Translations under genes and position numbers: made by a program
DNA from: Haemonchus contortus
Taxonomy: Eukaryota > Nematoda > Chromadorea > Rhabditida > Trichostrongylidae
NCBI GenBank assembly: GCA_000469685.2
Contig: LS997566.1
Location: forward strand, 22,820,432 to 22,884,431
Direction of reading: 5' to 3'
DNA length: 64,000 nucleotides
Notes under the pieces: generated by a model
Told to the model about the DNA's origin: nothing
Database searches by the model: none
The model's input: the letters and a program-made list of their open reading frames with translations, nothing else
Shown here: positions 1-10,680 of the stretch, piece after piece
Layout: each line of letters starts with the position of its first letter
How positions within the stretch are numbered: position 1 is the stretch's first letter

Positions 1-889
1 TGTCTATACAACAAGGTGAGTCAATTGAATATTTTATAATACTGAATATTGAGTATTCGCACCCCATCCTATTTTTTTGCACGAGGTAATCAACTCACAC
101 TGGCACTCCTCCTCCCCTCAAGCTCAAATAAAAGTATATTCTTCCGGTTAGAACCACTCGTAACACATGTAAGGTCAGCTACCCCATCTTCTCTGCACTC
201 AAGCCCTCAGTGTTGAATAGAAGCGATATCCCCCCCCTCCCCCTAGGTACATTTTCTAACTACTCTGTAAAAGTAAGGATTGATACACTACATTTTCATA
301 CATACATTCCATGACGACCGTACGACCCGACTGGTTATCCTTCTTATATATAAAGCAGTAACTTGGTTTGTCGGTTTGTCGGTATGTCGGTTTGTCTGTA
401 TGTCGGTTTGTCGGTCTGTCCGTCCGGGTTACTTTGTGATTATGATAAAGGTAGTGATATGGAAAACTTAATCTTCTTATATAAAAAGCAGCCACTTTGT
501 GGGTAGGCTCATGGAGTAAAGTGAGCACTGCGGAGTGAAGTGAGTAATATGAAGTGAGGTGGATGATTCAAATTGTGATCTCTACTGTACTGTAATGGCA
601 GTACTTCGACACTGGTATACATATAAACAAGGAACGTACGTATGTCTGCTGGTCTGTTTGTCTCTTGATCTGTTTATCACCGCTATTTTCTGGGCTAGAG
701 CCCGCTCAGTAGCGGATTACCCACGAACTTTGCTGCTTAAGAATCCAAAGCAGTTAACCCTGTCTTTAAACCGTGAGGAAGTTGAAGAGATGAGCAGGGA
801 AGAGCTGTAAAGACAGGGCTCGATAGTGGCACCGATTTGATCAGCTTTGATGGCTGCTACTCACTTTTTATTAGAAGAAATGATAAGGA
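1..889. other. Unassigned sequence with simple repeats
   Basis: No gene recognised. Positions 360-425 are a degenerate TGTCGGTT/TGTCGGTA tandem repeat, which creates the low-complexity Arg/Thr or Val/Cys open frames there. Positions 758-818 form a hairpin: CCCTGTCTTTA at 758-768 is the exact complement of TAAAGACAGGG at 808-818. The TATATA-then-TGTC-rich arrangement near 345-425 and 615-690 resembles the TG-rich ends of the dispersed family at 12.9, 14.85 and 16.9 kb. This suggests, without proving, that the stretch is old mobile DNA. Confidence 0.5.
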
Positions 890-1050
890 GTGATGATTTG
901 TCTGTGTGTAGGTGTGTGCGGTGTGTGTATCGGTGTATAAGTGGGTGTATTTTCAACTTCAACTCATAACTCCTTTTGCCATGGGCCTGGAACCCTTTAA
1001 TTCGAGGCAGAATGGAAACACTGATTTCAGGTAACGGTGCTAGAGTTCCC
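890..1050. repeat. TG-rich tract plus minisatellite unit (dispersed family, degenerate copy)
   Basis: A TGTGTG-rich tract (900-945) is followed by a unit beginning CAACTCATAACTCC and continuing with a degenerate match to the unit of the 12.98-13.58 kb array (CATAACTCC, a GG-CCT-GAA-type segment, then GGAAACACT). It reads in the same direction as the 12.9 kb copy. Divergence is high, so the boundaries are approximate. Confidence 0.5.
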
Positions 1051-1404
1051 CTTGAAGAGGCGGACGTATGCCATAATTGATAACTTAGACCTGGCTAGTT
1101 CAGAATTGGTAGTGGTAAAGGCAGCTCCATGGGAATGCTGATTGCGGGTGATACGAAAGGCGGTGAAAGAAAGAATGGAACAAGTCCTTTGAGCTTACAC
1201 GAGTTGAGCAAGATTCCGCTTATTACGGCAAGGTGCTCACGAAGTGTGTGTGTATGATTGCCGGAAGTATGAAATTCACGTTCTCATGTCTCGAAGCGTA
1301 TAGACTTGAGAGAGAAGTGGGCGGTAGGCCAACGTTACAAGAGAAGTAGGAGAGCCCATCGTCATCCAGGTAATCCCATTGCTAACAACAAAAGGATAGA
1401 GGAT

Positions 1405-1530
1405 ATTGTATACCAGCCAGTGTACAAGTCAGTGTTTTATCCACCGAGACGAGTTTGTTACCAACTAAATGGTAACACACTCGATGAAAGGCTTGGTTGC
1501 TCCGGGTCCGGGAACTTCCCCCCTAACACG
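1405..1530 (-). repeat. Degenerate fragment of the tRNA-derived SINE
   Basis: The stretch around GTGTACAAGTCAGTG (1420-1434), followed by GAGACGAGTTTGTTACCAA and later GGCTTGGTTG, aligns with the middle of the reverse-strand SINE at 46.25-46.54 kb (same GTGTACAAGTCAGTG, then GGCGAGTCTGGCACCAA and GCTTGATTGGCC). The tRNA-like head and the tail are not recognisable, so this is an old partial copy. Confidence 0.45.
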
Positions 1531-2346
1531 GCGTCGCACACGTCGCACCCGCCGCCTATCGCAGGATTGCGGTGAAAGATTGGAGCGCGCAATTTGTGAG
1601 GTAGGGAGTCCTTCAATTATTCGAATTGGCTGGTCGCTCCCTTCAATTTCAATGCGGTATTGATCGTCGTTTATATAAGAGGAGTCATTTTAATTAATCA
1701 AGTCTAATAAACATGAAAACTAAAAAGAAACAGAAGAAAAAACGATAAAATCCAATGAAAAAGCAAGCCAGTCAAGGAAAAATATTGCGTCCTATCGATT
1801 GGCGGGAGGCGGGGCTAGTACGGTAATTGCAGTGACATTTGCCGCATGCCGCAAGGGAGAATGCCGCGATAGGGGAGAAGTTCCGTTACCCGGTTGCTTC
1901 AGAGGGATACCAATTTGGAACGACCCTGTAACCATGCGTATGAGGTGGTGTGCCGCTTGGCACTACGCCACAATCGCATATAGATTCAAGTCCTCTAAGG
2001 TAGGAGTGGATCTTTTCGAGCTCTGTTTTGAGTCGTTCCCTAATCTGTTCGCTGCATTCGAGTTTATAGCGCTTCTATCACTCGGAGCAATTTTGAATTT
2101 AGCCTTCAATAACGAACACATATGTTTTTGTTGTTGAGTCCTCACAGAATCACAGGTTGTTATCCTTGAGAGATGGAAGCGTCCGATTATTCTATGAAGG
2201 TGAGCAATTCTCGACCTTGTAATGTAGTTCAATGAGTAAGCTGTACTTTTTTCTCCTTTATAGTGTTCTTTTAATCCTTGATAAATTAGCGGTCTCCATT
2301 TCTATGTTTCTCGAATTAGATATGAGGCAATATGGTTTTTTGTGTA
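1531..2346. other. Unassigned sequence
   Basis: No gene or repeat recognised. The open frames here (for example plus-strand 1799-2137, 112 codons) match no family known to me and show no splice structure. The boundary with the RTE retrotransposon 3' end is near 2346. Confidence 0.4.
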
Positions 2347-3972
2347 GACCTGTATCACCTGTATCACCTGTACTCCCGTTGATCGTCGATTTCCTCGAGC
2401 GGGCGCCAGTACCGTCTCCATTCGTTCCTGTCGCGAGCCAGAGTAGTCCAGCAAATTGCACTCGCTCGAGGGACACGGGGCTAGACATTCCTTTCGCTTA
2501 CAGCTTTCGTGAAGAAATCTGACCATCTCGTTGGCGGCCGTCCTGGTGTTCACTTGACGTCCCGAGGGATCCAGTCCGTAACCGCCCTGGTCCAACGGTC
2601 ATCGATATCGCATAACGTGTCCGGCCCACCTGATCTTCGATCTCTTGGCGTAATCAAAGGCATCCCTTATCTTCGTTCGTCGACGGAGCGGAACTCCGGA
2701 TTCCCTTCTGCACCTGCGTGTATAGGGAAATTCCGAGCATTGTCCTTTCCACAGCGCGTTGAATGACGCTAACTGCATGCTCATTCTGCTTTCGTAGAGT
2801 CCGAGTCTCTGAGGCGTATGTCAAAGCAGAAAGGACCGCAGTGTCGAAAAAGTGAGCGCGGAGCCGGATGTTCTTCGTTTTCTTCACTACCCCTCGATGT
2901 TCTTAATGCTTCCCACGCCGCGCGTTTCCGTCTGCTCAGCTCCGGAGCTAGGTCGTTCATCATGTTGACTTCTCGACCTAGATACACATAGCTGGAGCAT
3001 TCAGAGATATTCGTTCCGTTCAGCATGAAAGGAGCATCAGGTACCAATCCGTTTCGCATGAACATCGTCTTCATTAAGCTCAGTCTCAAGCCGATCTTTC
3101 TACAAGCGTTGTCAAATTCGGCCAGCATTTGTTCCGCCTGCTCGATGTTGGTTGTTATAAGCACGATGTCATCTGCAAAGCGGAGATGATGTAAGTAGCG
3201 GCCATCGACCTTCACTCCCATGCTTTCCCATTCCATAGGACACATGACGTTCTCGAGAGCGGCACTGAAAAGTTTGGGCGAGATGGTATCGCCCTGTCGA
3301 ACCCCTCTCTTCACGTTGATGATGACTTCTTTATAGAATGGTGAGATCCTGGTCGTGAAGTTGTTGTAGAGCTCACGAAGCATCCTTGAACGTAAGACAT
3401 AACGGCATTTTGTATTCTCGCGATACTTCAATGAGTCTTGTAACGGTGTGGATGTGATCGATTGTACTGAACCCTCTCCGGAACCCTGCTTGCTCGCATG
3501 GCTGCCCTTCATCTAATATTCTGCCAATCCTGTTAAGGATGACTCGTGTGAAGAGTTTATAGATTACAGACAGCAGGCAAATTGGGCCATAATTGCCAAT
3601 GTCGTCAGGATCTCCCTTCTTATTCAAAAACACGGTCTTGCTAGTTTTCCACGAAGTGGGCACTTTGCATTGCGACAGGTACCGCGTAAAGAGCCGGGCC
3701 AGGGTTTTGACAATGACTGGCGGAAGGCTAACTTCAGATGTTCTGCTTTGATCCTGTCGGGACCGGGTGCTGTACCATTCCTCATCGACGTGATGGCATG
3801 TCGAATTTCGGAAGGGAGACCTGAAGGGACGACGTATCCGTCTTGCCTAAGATGGCAGGTTGGCATGTAGACGTGGCCGTCGAAGAGATCAGAGTAGAAG
3901 TCGTAGATGACCTTATCCATTGCCCTTCGAGATGCAGTAACTGTTCCGTCGCGACGACGAGGGGAAGTCATC
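2347..3972 (-). pseudogene. RTE-type retrotransposon, 3' part: reverse transcriptase and C-terminus (broken)
   Basis: Minus-strand continuation of the endonuclease half at 9438-10680. Reading from 3972 downwards, the linker before the RT, the palm with the catalytic F-A-D-D box (codons at 3168-3179), thumb motifs and a C-terminal region containing R-W-A-G-H-V-M-R-Y-R (near 2600) are spread over several frames (3972-3624, 3663-3373, 3512-2781, 2784-2599, 2595-2347), so there are at least four frameshifts. A deletion at about 3388 joins the strand before the first catalytic aspartate (C-L-T-F) directly to a later segment (R-M-L-R-E-L-Y-N), so the first Asp of the active site is missing. The 3' end is marked by a short tandem tail of TGATACAGG units (minus strand, about 2347-2370), as expected for RTE elements. 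The enzyme would copy element RNA onto nicked genomic DNA; this copy is dead. Confidence 0.88.
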
Positions 3973-4346
3973 TTACCATGGAAAGATCCCAACTCGAAGT
4001 GGCCATTTGTAATAAGACCTGCACTGCTAAACGTGTTTTTGGGCGCTGAATTCAAATCCGCTTTCTATTTTATTTTATTTTATTTTATTTACTATGCGCC
4101 CGAGGACGCGCTACAATCCGGCAATACAAGAACTAACGAGACTGCAAAGATGTAGGACTGGGATCAACAAAAAAAAATAAACAGAAACCAACCAAAAAAA
4201 CAAAAAGAAAGAACTGAACATGATTAAAAAGTATATTAAAACAATCCTTTCTCACATCAGCTCATGGGCAAGTCTTGTCTAAGCAGGACCACTAACCAAG
4301 GAATTACTGAGCTATCAATAACGAGAGGAGCGCGAGCAAGGAGATA

Positions 4347-7164
4347 TCAAGATACGTCGGCGATGCATAACAGACTCAAAATGTTAGATTTTGCGACAGC
4401 CTTCTTAAATTGTGTTGAGTTGTCGAACGCCAGAAGGTGAGAAGGCAACGATTGCAGCCACTTCGTAGTTCGTATTATATAACTGTTAGCTCGTAGTTCC
4501 CGACATCTGTTGCCCATCTTGTGATTGAACACATTGAAGGTGCCTCTTCGTCCACGCGATGGCCGGAATATCCAAAACTGGGAAGGCTTCAAACGCGATT
4601 CACCTTTCAGAAGCTTAAATGCTAAAACAAGATCAGCTTCAACACGCCGCTGAAACAGGCTCTTCAAGTTTAGCACCCGAAGTCGAGTCTGATAGTCTGG
4701 TAACGATCGAGGGTAATCGACATTTGGAAACGCTCGATAATACAAAATCCTAGTGAACGATTTCTGAACTTTTTCAATCTTCTGAATGTCTTTAACCAGG
4801 TAGGGGCTCCAGACGGGGCTACAGTACTCGACTATCGGAAGAACATACATCTTGTAGAGTCTGATCCAGACGGCGGTTTCAGAAGTATGGATATTCCTGA
4901 ACAAAAGATGTACCAGTTTGAGTCCTCTAGTGGAAATTTCGTCGATATGACAGCTCCACTTCAGACCAGCTGATAAATTGACCCCGAGATCTTTGACTTT
5001 GAGAGATGGAGCAACAGGGGTTCCGTCAGGAAACCGCACATCAAGTCTCACAGCCCCTAGTGAGAAGAGATGGCATTTACTGCGGTTGACATTCAATCCC
5101 CATCTAGAACACCAGTTACACATATTCTCGACGGCCTTGTTCATCAAGCACCGAGCTTCGTCTTGGTCTTGTGCATGAAATGCTATGGAAACCTTCACAT
5201 CGTCGGCATAGGCGGCAACATGAAGCCTACTATCTGCTTGGAGGCATGCGACGAGGTCATGGGCGTATATGAGGAAAAGCAGGGAGATAGGATCCTACCC
5301 TGGGGCACACCTGAGGTAACTTTCCTGGTTGTTGAGACATAATCAGAAAAGCGGACGTTCATTTTCCACTTGGTTAGGTAAGATCGGAACCACTGGAGCA
5401 TCCTACCCTTGACACCAAAACTTTCAAGCTTTGCCAAAAGACACGACCTCTGGACAGTATCGAATGCCTTAGTTAAGTCAAAGTAGACAATGTTTACATT
5501 CAACCCTTGGTTGAGGGCTTCAATCCAGGTGTGGGAGCAGTCTATCAGCTGAGTACATGTGGAAGCGCCTGGTAGGAACCCGTGCTGTTCACTAGGAATA
5601 CATCGAAGTTTAAGCACCCAGTCGAGCAAGTTACTGATAACAATTTTCTCTATAACTTTGAGGGGCGTGGGCAAAATGCTGATGGGACGGAAATTGGAAA
5701 TGAGTTTGGAATCACTTTTCTTGGGTATAGGGATCACAGTCGCATGCTTCCAAACAGAGGGAACTTGTCCCAATAATAGAGATATGTTATATATAAGGGA
5801 TAGAGGGGTGGTTAGCTCATTCGCAAACTCTTCAAAGAAAATTTGGGGGATGCCGTCAGAAGTCAGTGAATGCGACCGTTTGAGGGATCGCAGGTGCTTC
5901 AGAACCATGGGCGGGGAGATAACGGGTAAATCAAAGCAGTCATTGGTGATCGGTGGGACAACGTGCATACAATCGGCGTAAGGCGAGAAGACGCTCTCAA
6001 AAAAGTCGGCGAGAGCTTCAGCTTTATCACGGGGAGTGGAATACTTTTTGCCAAGATCGCCTTCAAGTATATGTGTAACTGGACCGTTCTTGAGAAAATT
6101 GTTGACATAATTGGCAAGATGCTTAATGTTGCATTTCTCAGACAACTTTTTCACTTTGTGGGCTAAAAAACGTTTTAAGTGATGATCTAGTTTTTTGGTA
6201 ACATCTTGGTAGGCAGCCGAGAACGTAGGATCAAATGTTTGACGAAAAAGCCTTTCTCGCTGCTGAAGCAGATTAGTTATGTGTTTGGGGTAGCTCTTTG
6301 ATTGCCTATAAAAAAGCTTCAGTGGAACAAAGGTGTCGATAAGGCTATGAATGATTTGGCAAAATCTGTCGTAAACATCATCAATGTCAGCATAACTCGA
6401 AAAAATATGCAGCCAATCTAGGCGCTTTAGGTGTTGTGCAATGGCATCTTTGTCCATATTACAGTAATCCCTGGTGATGTAATGCGACTCGGGTTGATGA
6501 TGGCAAAAAAAGTCGAATACTACCATGTTATGATCAGACGATGAGAGTGGAGGAAGAGGTTTTGTGTGTACGATGCAGTCTTGAGCAGATAGCACAACGT
6601 CCAAAACTTTGTCATCACGAGTGGGAAAGTTTACAAATTGAACAAGTGAAATTGCATCGAAAACAGCGAGAAATTTTCCCGCGGAGGATGAATTTCCAGT
6701 GTGATTGAGCCAATCAATATCGAGGTTTAAATCCCCCACCACTGTGGTCGAGATGGGCATCACGGAAGCTAGGTCAAAAATAATCGATGATAAGAGGTCA
6801 TCTTGAAAACTCTAAGAATCAGGAGGTCGGTAGATTAGGAGAAAACGATGTTTCAAGTTGGACGCTAAAAAGACGTCAAAGCACAACACATCAGCAGATA
6901 GATTGGTGTGGTTGAGATTCACACGTTCAAAAAGCAAAAGACTATGAATAAGAACACAGACACCACCCCTTTTCGGCCGGATCTATCTTGTCTTAATACA
7001 GAATAGGGAAGCCCGCTCGAAAATTCAGAATCAGCAATCATATTGTTGAGCCAAGACTCAGTAGTAAAGATTAAATAAGGTTTAAGAGTACTCAATAAAA
7101 CATGAAAGTGCGGAAATTTATTTTTGAGGCTACGTGCGTTCAATAGAACACATGGAATGGTCAA
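4347..7164 (-). pseudogene. CR1-like ORF2 (endonuclease plus reverse transcriptase), lightly broken
   Basis: The N-terminus has the APE-type endonuclease start L-N-A-R-S-L-K-N-K-F near 7150, then T-E-S-W-L and R-Q-D-R-S-G-R. A frameshift at about 6960-6990 and a stop (TAG, near 6811) interrupt the endonuclease; the frame resumes with V-G-D-L-N-L-D-I near 6735 and S-S-S-D-H-N near 6540. The RT palm is open to about 5290 and contains F-R-P-I-S-I-L-P, the first catalytic box F-D-L-T-K-A-F-D (about 5455-5485) and S-G-V-P-Q-G. A second frameshift near 5280 moves the Y-A-D-D-V active-site box (5196-5210) into the frame of the 4347-5198 open frame, which carries the thumb and C-terminal region to a stop at 4347. 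All catalytic boxes survive, so the insertion is fairly young compared with its RTE host. It encoded target-primed reverse transcription. Confidence 0.88.
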
Positions 7165-7868
7165 GGAACTGCTCGAACGGGTTTCAGTTGAAAAACCGGC
7201 GAAACGGGGGTGGCCCTTGATTTCTTAAGCGACGGAATGTCGGAAGATTTAACGAGTTCTCCTCTGTAAACTACGAATACTCGCTTACCGCTGTGATCCT
7301 TATCATTTAGCTCGCGCGCTCGCATCCGGAGCTCTTTCTCATTCTCGCGTTCCTGCCTGGTCATTGATTTTCGTAGATATATATCCTTATACGCGGGCAT
7401 TGACCGGAGTCTACGTGATCTCGATAGAGCTTCCAGAAGAAAACGCCTCGAAGAAAAGATACATTTAACTAATCTGGGTTTGCCCTCTGTCTTGGACCAC
7501 ATCCGATAATTTTCAACTGGCCTAGTTCCGATGTCCAAGGCATCTAGCAAACCCACAACAAAGGATTCGGTGTGAACTTGACGTTGGGAGGGCAAAAGGC
7601 TACTCTCAGCCTCAGGTACACCGAATAATACTAACGACCTGCGGCGCTTATCCGCCTCAATAACTTCATTTGAGAGCAAGGGTAGGGAACTTACGAACTC
7701 GTCTAGTAAAGGAATCACTTCAGGTGCTTTATCGGCTAGTATTCCTTGAATCTTGGTGAGCAGTTGTAGACTGTCAATATTCAGGTGAGGAGGACTTGGG
7801 GCATTAGAGCCAAATGAAGAGAATACAGTCTTAGCAGGTGGAGGGTTTTGGGCAGATGAGCGGACCAC
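7161..7868 (-). pseudogene. CR1-like ORF1 protein, 5'-truncated
   Basis: Open frame of 235 codons just upstream of ORF2; its stop codon overlaps the first codons of ORF2. The C-terminal half is basic, with a segment rich in R/K/E (Q-E-R-E-N-E-K-E-L-R-M-R-A-R-E-L-N, about residue 170) as in ORF1 RNA-binding proteins of CR1/L2 LINEs. I see no zinc knuckle or esterase motif. The frame stays open to the insertion junction near 7904, so the true N-terminus is lost. Function as a nucleic-acid chaperone is inferred from position only. Confidence 0.7.
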
Positions 7869-8010
7869 TGATTGAACGCGACCGTCCGTGACGAGCGCAG
7901 GGTCTTTCGAAATCTGCCAAGCGATTCTGTGAACGGAGTTATGAGGGTGGTTCTAGGTGACATTACATGAGAAAACTTAAATTACATGGAAGCATCTCAC
8001 TCCTCAACGG

Positions 8011-8080
8011 CGGCTTGGTGTAGTGGTAAGCGTGACGCTTCATGTGCGAAAGGCTAGGGTTCGGGTTTTGTGGGGGGCCG
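8011..8080 (+). repeat. tRNA-like head in left arm of the foldback element
   Basis: TGGTGTAGTGG at 8016-8026 fits an RNA polymerase III A box, and GGTTCGGGTTT from 8059 resembles a B box at tRNA-like spacing. The same block occurs inverted at 9181-9245. It is not a tRNA gene: no acceptor-stem pairing or anticodon arm is evident. It looks like a tRNA-derived SINE captured in the element or ancestral to its arm. Confidence 0.5.
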
Positions 8081-8450
8081 AGTCTTTGCATTATATAGGA
8101 TTTTCTCCTTCCTGGACTGGGAAATACTCTCATGGTGATTTTATCACTTTTTATGACCTTTTAAAGCTTTTGCCGATATTCATGCACTTAAAGTGTAACT
8201 TCAGTTTTACTCGCATGCCCATGCACTCTATATTCAAAGCAGGATTCACAGTAGGGTAACTTTTGCCACTTTATGAACAAATGTGATACTCTAGCACGAA
8301 ATGCTTGAAGCAAAGAAACTTTTCACAATGGGAGAAACGGATGAAAAAGTTCGTCAAAGCCCATTGCTTTACACTCACTAACCCCAAATCAAAAAGAAGA
8401 CAGAATTGTGTAAATGTCCCAAAATCACCCGGGTGAGTGCTTAAGTAGCC

Positions 8451-8811
8451 ATGCCGCGAGGCTAACACAGCCGATAGAAGCTCATTTCTTATTTTCTTCT
8501 AGAAATATGGTTAAACGCACCACCTCATATGTGATAGCTCATGATCTCAACTTTTACGTGTACACACGAGACCCCATTCTTTGCTTACTATCACCTGTCT
8601 ATACCATGAATAAAAGAAAAATTTTCTAAATCTAGCCGCCCAGAACTGAAAATGGACAGGTGATAGTAAGCGAAGAATGGGGTCTCGTGTGTACACGTAA
8701 AAGTTGAGATCATGAGCTATCACATGTGAGGTGGTGCGTTTAACCATATTTCTAGAAGGAAATAAGAAATGAGCTCCTATCGGCTGTATTAGCCTCGTGG
8801 CAGTCTCGAGC
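8451..8811. repeat. Inner inverted repeat of the foldback element
   Basis: 8451-8602 and 8653-8811 are near-perfect inverted copies around a loop of about 50 bases; for example GGGTCTC / GAGACCCC with TGTACAC in between, and GTTGAGATCATGAG on the right arm matching its complement on the left. It sits in the centre of the larger element and would extrude a very long hairpin. The open frames crossing it are mirror images of each other and are not taken as genes. Confidence 0.85.
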
Positions 8812-9180
8812 AGGGTGTCATTGCCTTCACCTGCTTTTGTGGAGGTAAGACGCACTGAATAGCTTCCTGGTCTTTGAATGATGTCCACGAGTCCACTATC
8901 AACACTGCCGGTGTAGGTGAGTCCGGGTCTGCTACGCACCATATCTAATTCGCATCTAATCTAGCATCAATACCCACTCTAACAACGTCAATACTCATCA
9001 TATGCGTTTTACTCGCCCGGACCTCCACATTTTGCGCAATTTCCCACCCGGTAACAGGTAGTTAGGTAGGAGAAGGTATCAGCAAAGCATTAGAAGGTCA
9101 TAAAACGTGATAAAATCACCATCAGAGTATTTCCTAGTCCTGTAAGGAAAAATTCTATATAATGCAAAAACTCGGTCCCC

Positions 9181-9245
9181 CACAAAACCAGAGCCCTAGC
9201 CTCTCGCCCATGAAGCGTCACGCTTACCACTACACCAAACCGCCG
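9181..9245 (-). repeat. tRNA-like head in right arm of the foldback element
   Basis: Inverted copy of the 8011-8080 block: minus-strand TTTGGTGTAGTGG (A-box-like) is kept, while the B-box-like part has drifted (GGCTCTGGTT instead of GGTTCGGGTT). The two arms therefore carry divergent opposed Pol III-like promoters. Confidence 0.45.
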
Positions 9246-9437
9246 TTGAGGAGTTAGCTGCATCCATGTAATTTGAATTTTCTCATGTAACGTCACCTAA
9301 AACCACCCTCATAGCTCCGTTCAGAGAATCGCTTGGCAGATTTGGAAAGCGGATTTGAATTCAGCGCCCAAAAACACGTCTAGCAATATAGGTCTTATTC
9401 CAAAAGGCCACTTCCAGTTGGGATCCTTCCCTGGTTA

Positions 9438-10680
9438 GTATTGTAATTGGCGAAATTCCGTCGGGCTTTGCGAATGCTCTTTCCGGCCTCGGCGGCTTCG
9501 TCTACAACTGCTGCCCATCTCTCCTTCAGATCTCCCTTTATCGCTTCTCTGCATAGCTTCGCAAGTTCGGACGTTTGTTGGTGATTGCCTGTAGCTCGCG
9601 CGATACCACGCTGGCGTATCAGCTCGAGAGTCTTCGAAGAGAGACGTTTCTTGACATTTTTGAGACTCTCAGCTCCTCAGCTCTCCTGGCGCAATCGTGA
9701 AGATGTCCGACGAGCCGGTCGTATTCTTCATCGATGTTGTCGTTGACGGAATCTTTCCACATACTCGCCAATGAAGCGAAGTGATCCCAATTAACCACAG
9801 TCTTGGGGCTTCCTTTCCTAAACTTCGCAGCTCTCTCTCTCCACGCACTGAAAAGCGGAATATAGCGCGGAGGAGACGATGGTCTGATCCCCTGTAAAAC
9901 TTCGGAACAACAGCGACGTCAGTAGGCAAAACTCCCGATTGACGACGATGTGATCCACTTCATTGTGGAACTGCCCACCAGGCGACTCCCTGTCCATCGG
10001 GAATGAGAGGGCTTCTGGAACTGCGAGTTACCATGGATAGTGTGGGTCAACATGATAAACTCGGATAGCCTTTCATCCTGCTCATTCCATTCCATTCCGT
10101 GAGTCCCGATGTGGAGCTTTTCAGTCGTTTTCCTGGGGCCAATCTTGGCGTTGAAATCACCAACGATGACCTTGAAGAAAGTGTGGTCTTCTCTGTAGAG
10201 CCTCTCCAGATCCATATAGAACGCCTCCAGCTCTTTTTCATCGTAGCTCGATGTTGGTGCGTAAACAACGAAGACTGCTAGAGCTGGGGTTGAGCCACAT
10301 CTTCTCAATCGCAAACGTCCGATTCGGGTTGTCAGCTTTCGTACGAATCGATGTTCATGGCCAAGTGCGTGTTGACGAGGACACCTACACCGCCGACGCC
10401 TCTACTATCGCATGTTCCAAGAAACAGTTCTTTTCCAGTCTCAGATACATCGTGTAGCGGGCGATGTCTTCTCGTCTCGGTTAGCCCGATGACGTCGTAC
10501 TTGATCTTTCTAGCTTGCATCATCAGGTCTTCTATACACGCTCTCGATGCAAGCGTCCGTGCGTCGAAAGTACAGATCTTAGTCCTAATCCTTTTGAGCA
10601 GCCTGTTTTGGCCCTGAGATTTTAGCAGCCTCTCCCGAGCCGTCCTACCCAACGCTGCCGTATTGGGGGCTCCCTCAGGT
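9438..10680 (-). pseudogene. RTE-type retrotransposon, 5' part: endonuclease domain (broken)
   Basis: Minus strand. From about 10650: a leader rich in charged residues, K-I-C-T-F-D-A-R-T-L (start of the APE-type endonuclease, about 10590), G-L-T-E-T-R-R-H (about 10480), then a stop/frameshift at about 10330. The frame resumes with V-Y-A-P-T-S-S-Y, the G-D-F-N-A-K-I-G motif (10141-10163) and, after further frameshifts, the S-D-H-R-L-L-R catalytic motif (about 9870-9890). The linker region down to 9438 matches the part that precedes the RT. It continues at 3972 across the nested insertion. The RTE family has a single ORF with endonuclease then RT; both halves in the same order and strand support one ancestral insertion. 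The 5' limit (10.7-10.9 kb) is uncertain. Confidence 0.88.

Larger units (their letters stand above)
4066..7908 (-). mobile_element. CR1-like non-LTR retrotransposon, 5'-truncated
   Basis: Minus-strand LINE inserted into the left arm of the foldback element. The 3' end is a (TAAAA)n tail (plus strand TATTTTATTTTATTTTATT from 4066). The flanking CTTTC occurs at 4061-4065 and again at 7904-7908, where the uninterrupted right arm has it once, so CTTTC is the target duplication. Order 5' to 3': partial ORF1 (about 7868-7161), then ORF2 with endonuclease (7164 to about 6700) and reverse transcriptase (about 6400-4347), then a 3' untranslated region of about 280 bp. ORF1 is open up to the 5' junction, so the 5' end is truncated. 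The family call rests on the endonuclease opening L-N-A-R-S-L-K-N-K and the RT motifs; CR1 clade is likely, the exact subfamily is not settled. Confidence 0.9.
3976..9434. mobile_element. Long-inverted-repeat (foldback) DNA element with TTA target duplication, split by a LINE
   Basis: The ends are about 90-bp inverted repeats: left 3976-4065 (starts CCATGGAAAGATCCC), right about 9345-9434 (ends GGGATCCTTCCCTGG). TTA is present on both outer sides (3973-3975 and 9435-9437). Removing the interval and one TTA rejoins the interrupted RTE reading frame without loss, which proves the boundaries. The repeat continues inwards: after the LINE insertion the left arm resumes at 7909 and pairs with about 9089-9346 (roughly 260 bp). 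A further inner inverted repeat pairs 8451-8602 with 8653-8811. The segments 8168-8450 and 8812-9088 do not pair. Without the LINE the element is about 1.6 kb. No transposase is visible, so it is presumably non-autonomous. A TTA (TWA) duplication fits PIF/Harbinger best, but that assignment is inference. Confidence 0.85.

Noticed and set aside
3976..4065. Reading L-N-S-A-P-K-N-T at the start of the 3624-4055 open frame as part of the RTE protein
   Set aside because: This segment is the terminal inverted repeat of the inserted TTA element; the same sequence occurs inverted at 9345-9434 and is absent from the restored RTE frame.
8414..8942. Open frames 8414-8629 (plus) and 8547-8942 (minus) with nearly the same protein sequence
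   Set aside because: They are the two arms of the inner inverted repeat, so the similarity reflects the palindrome, not two genes.
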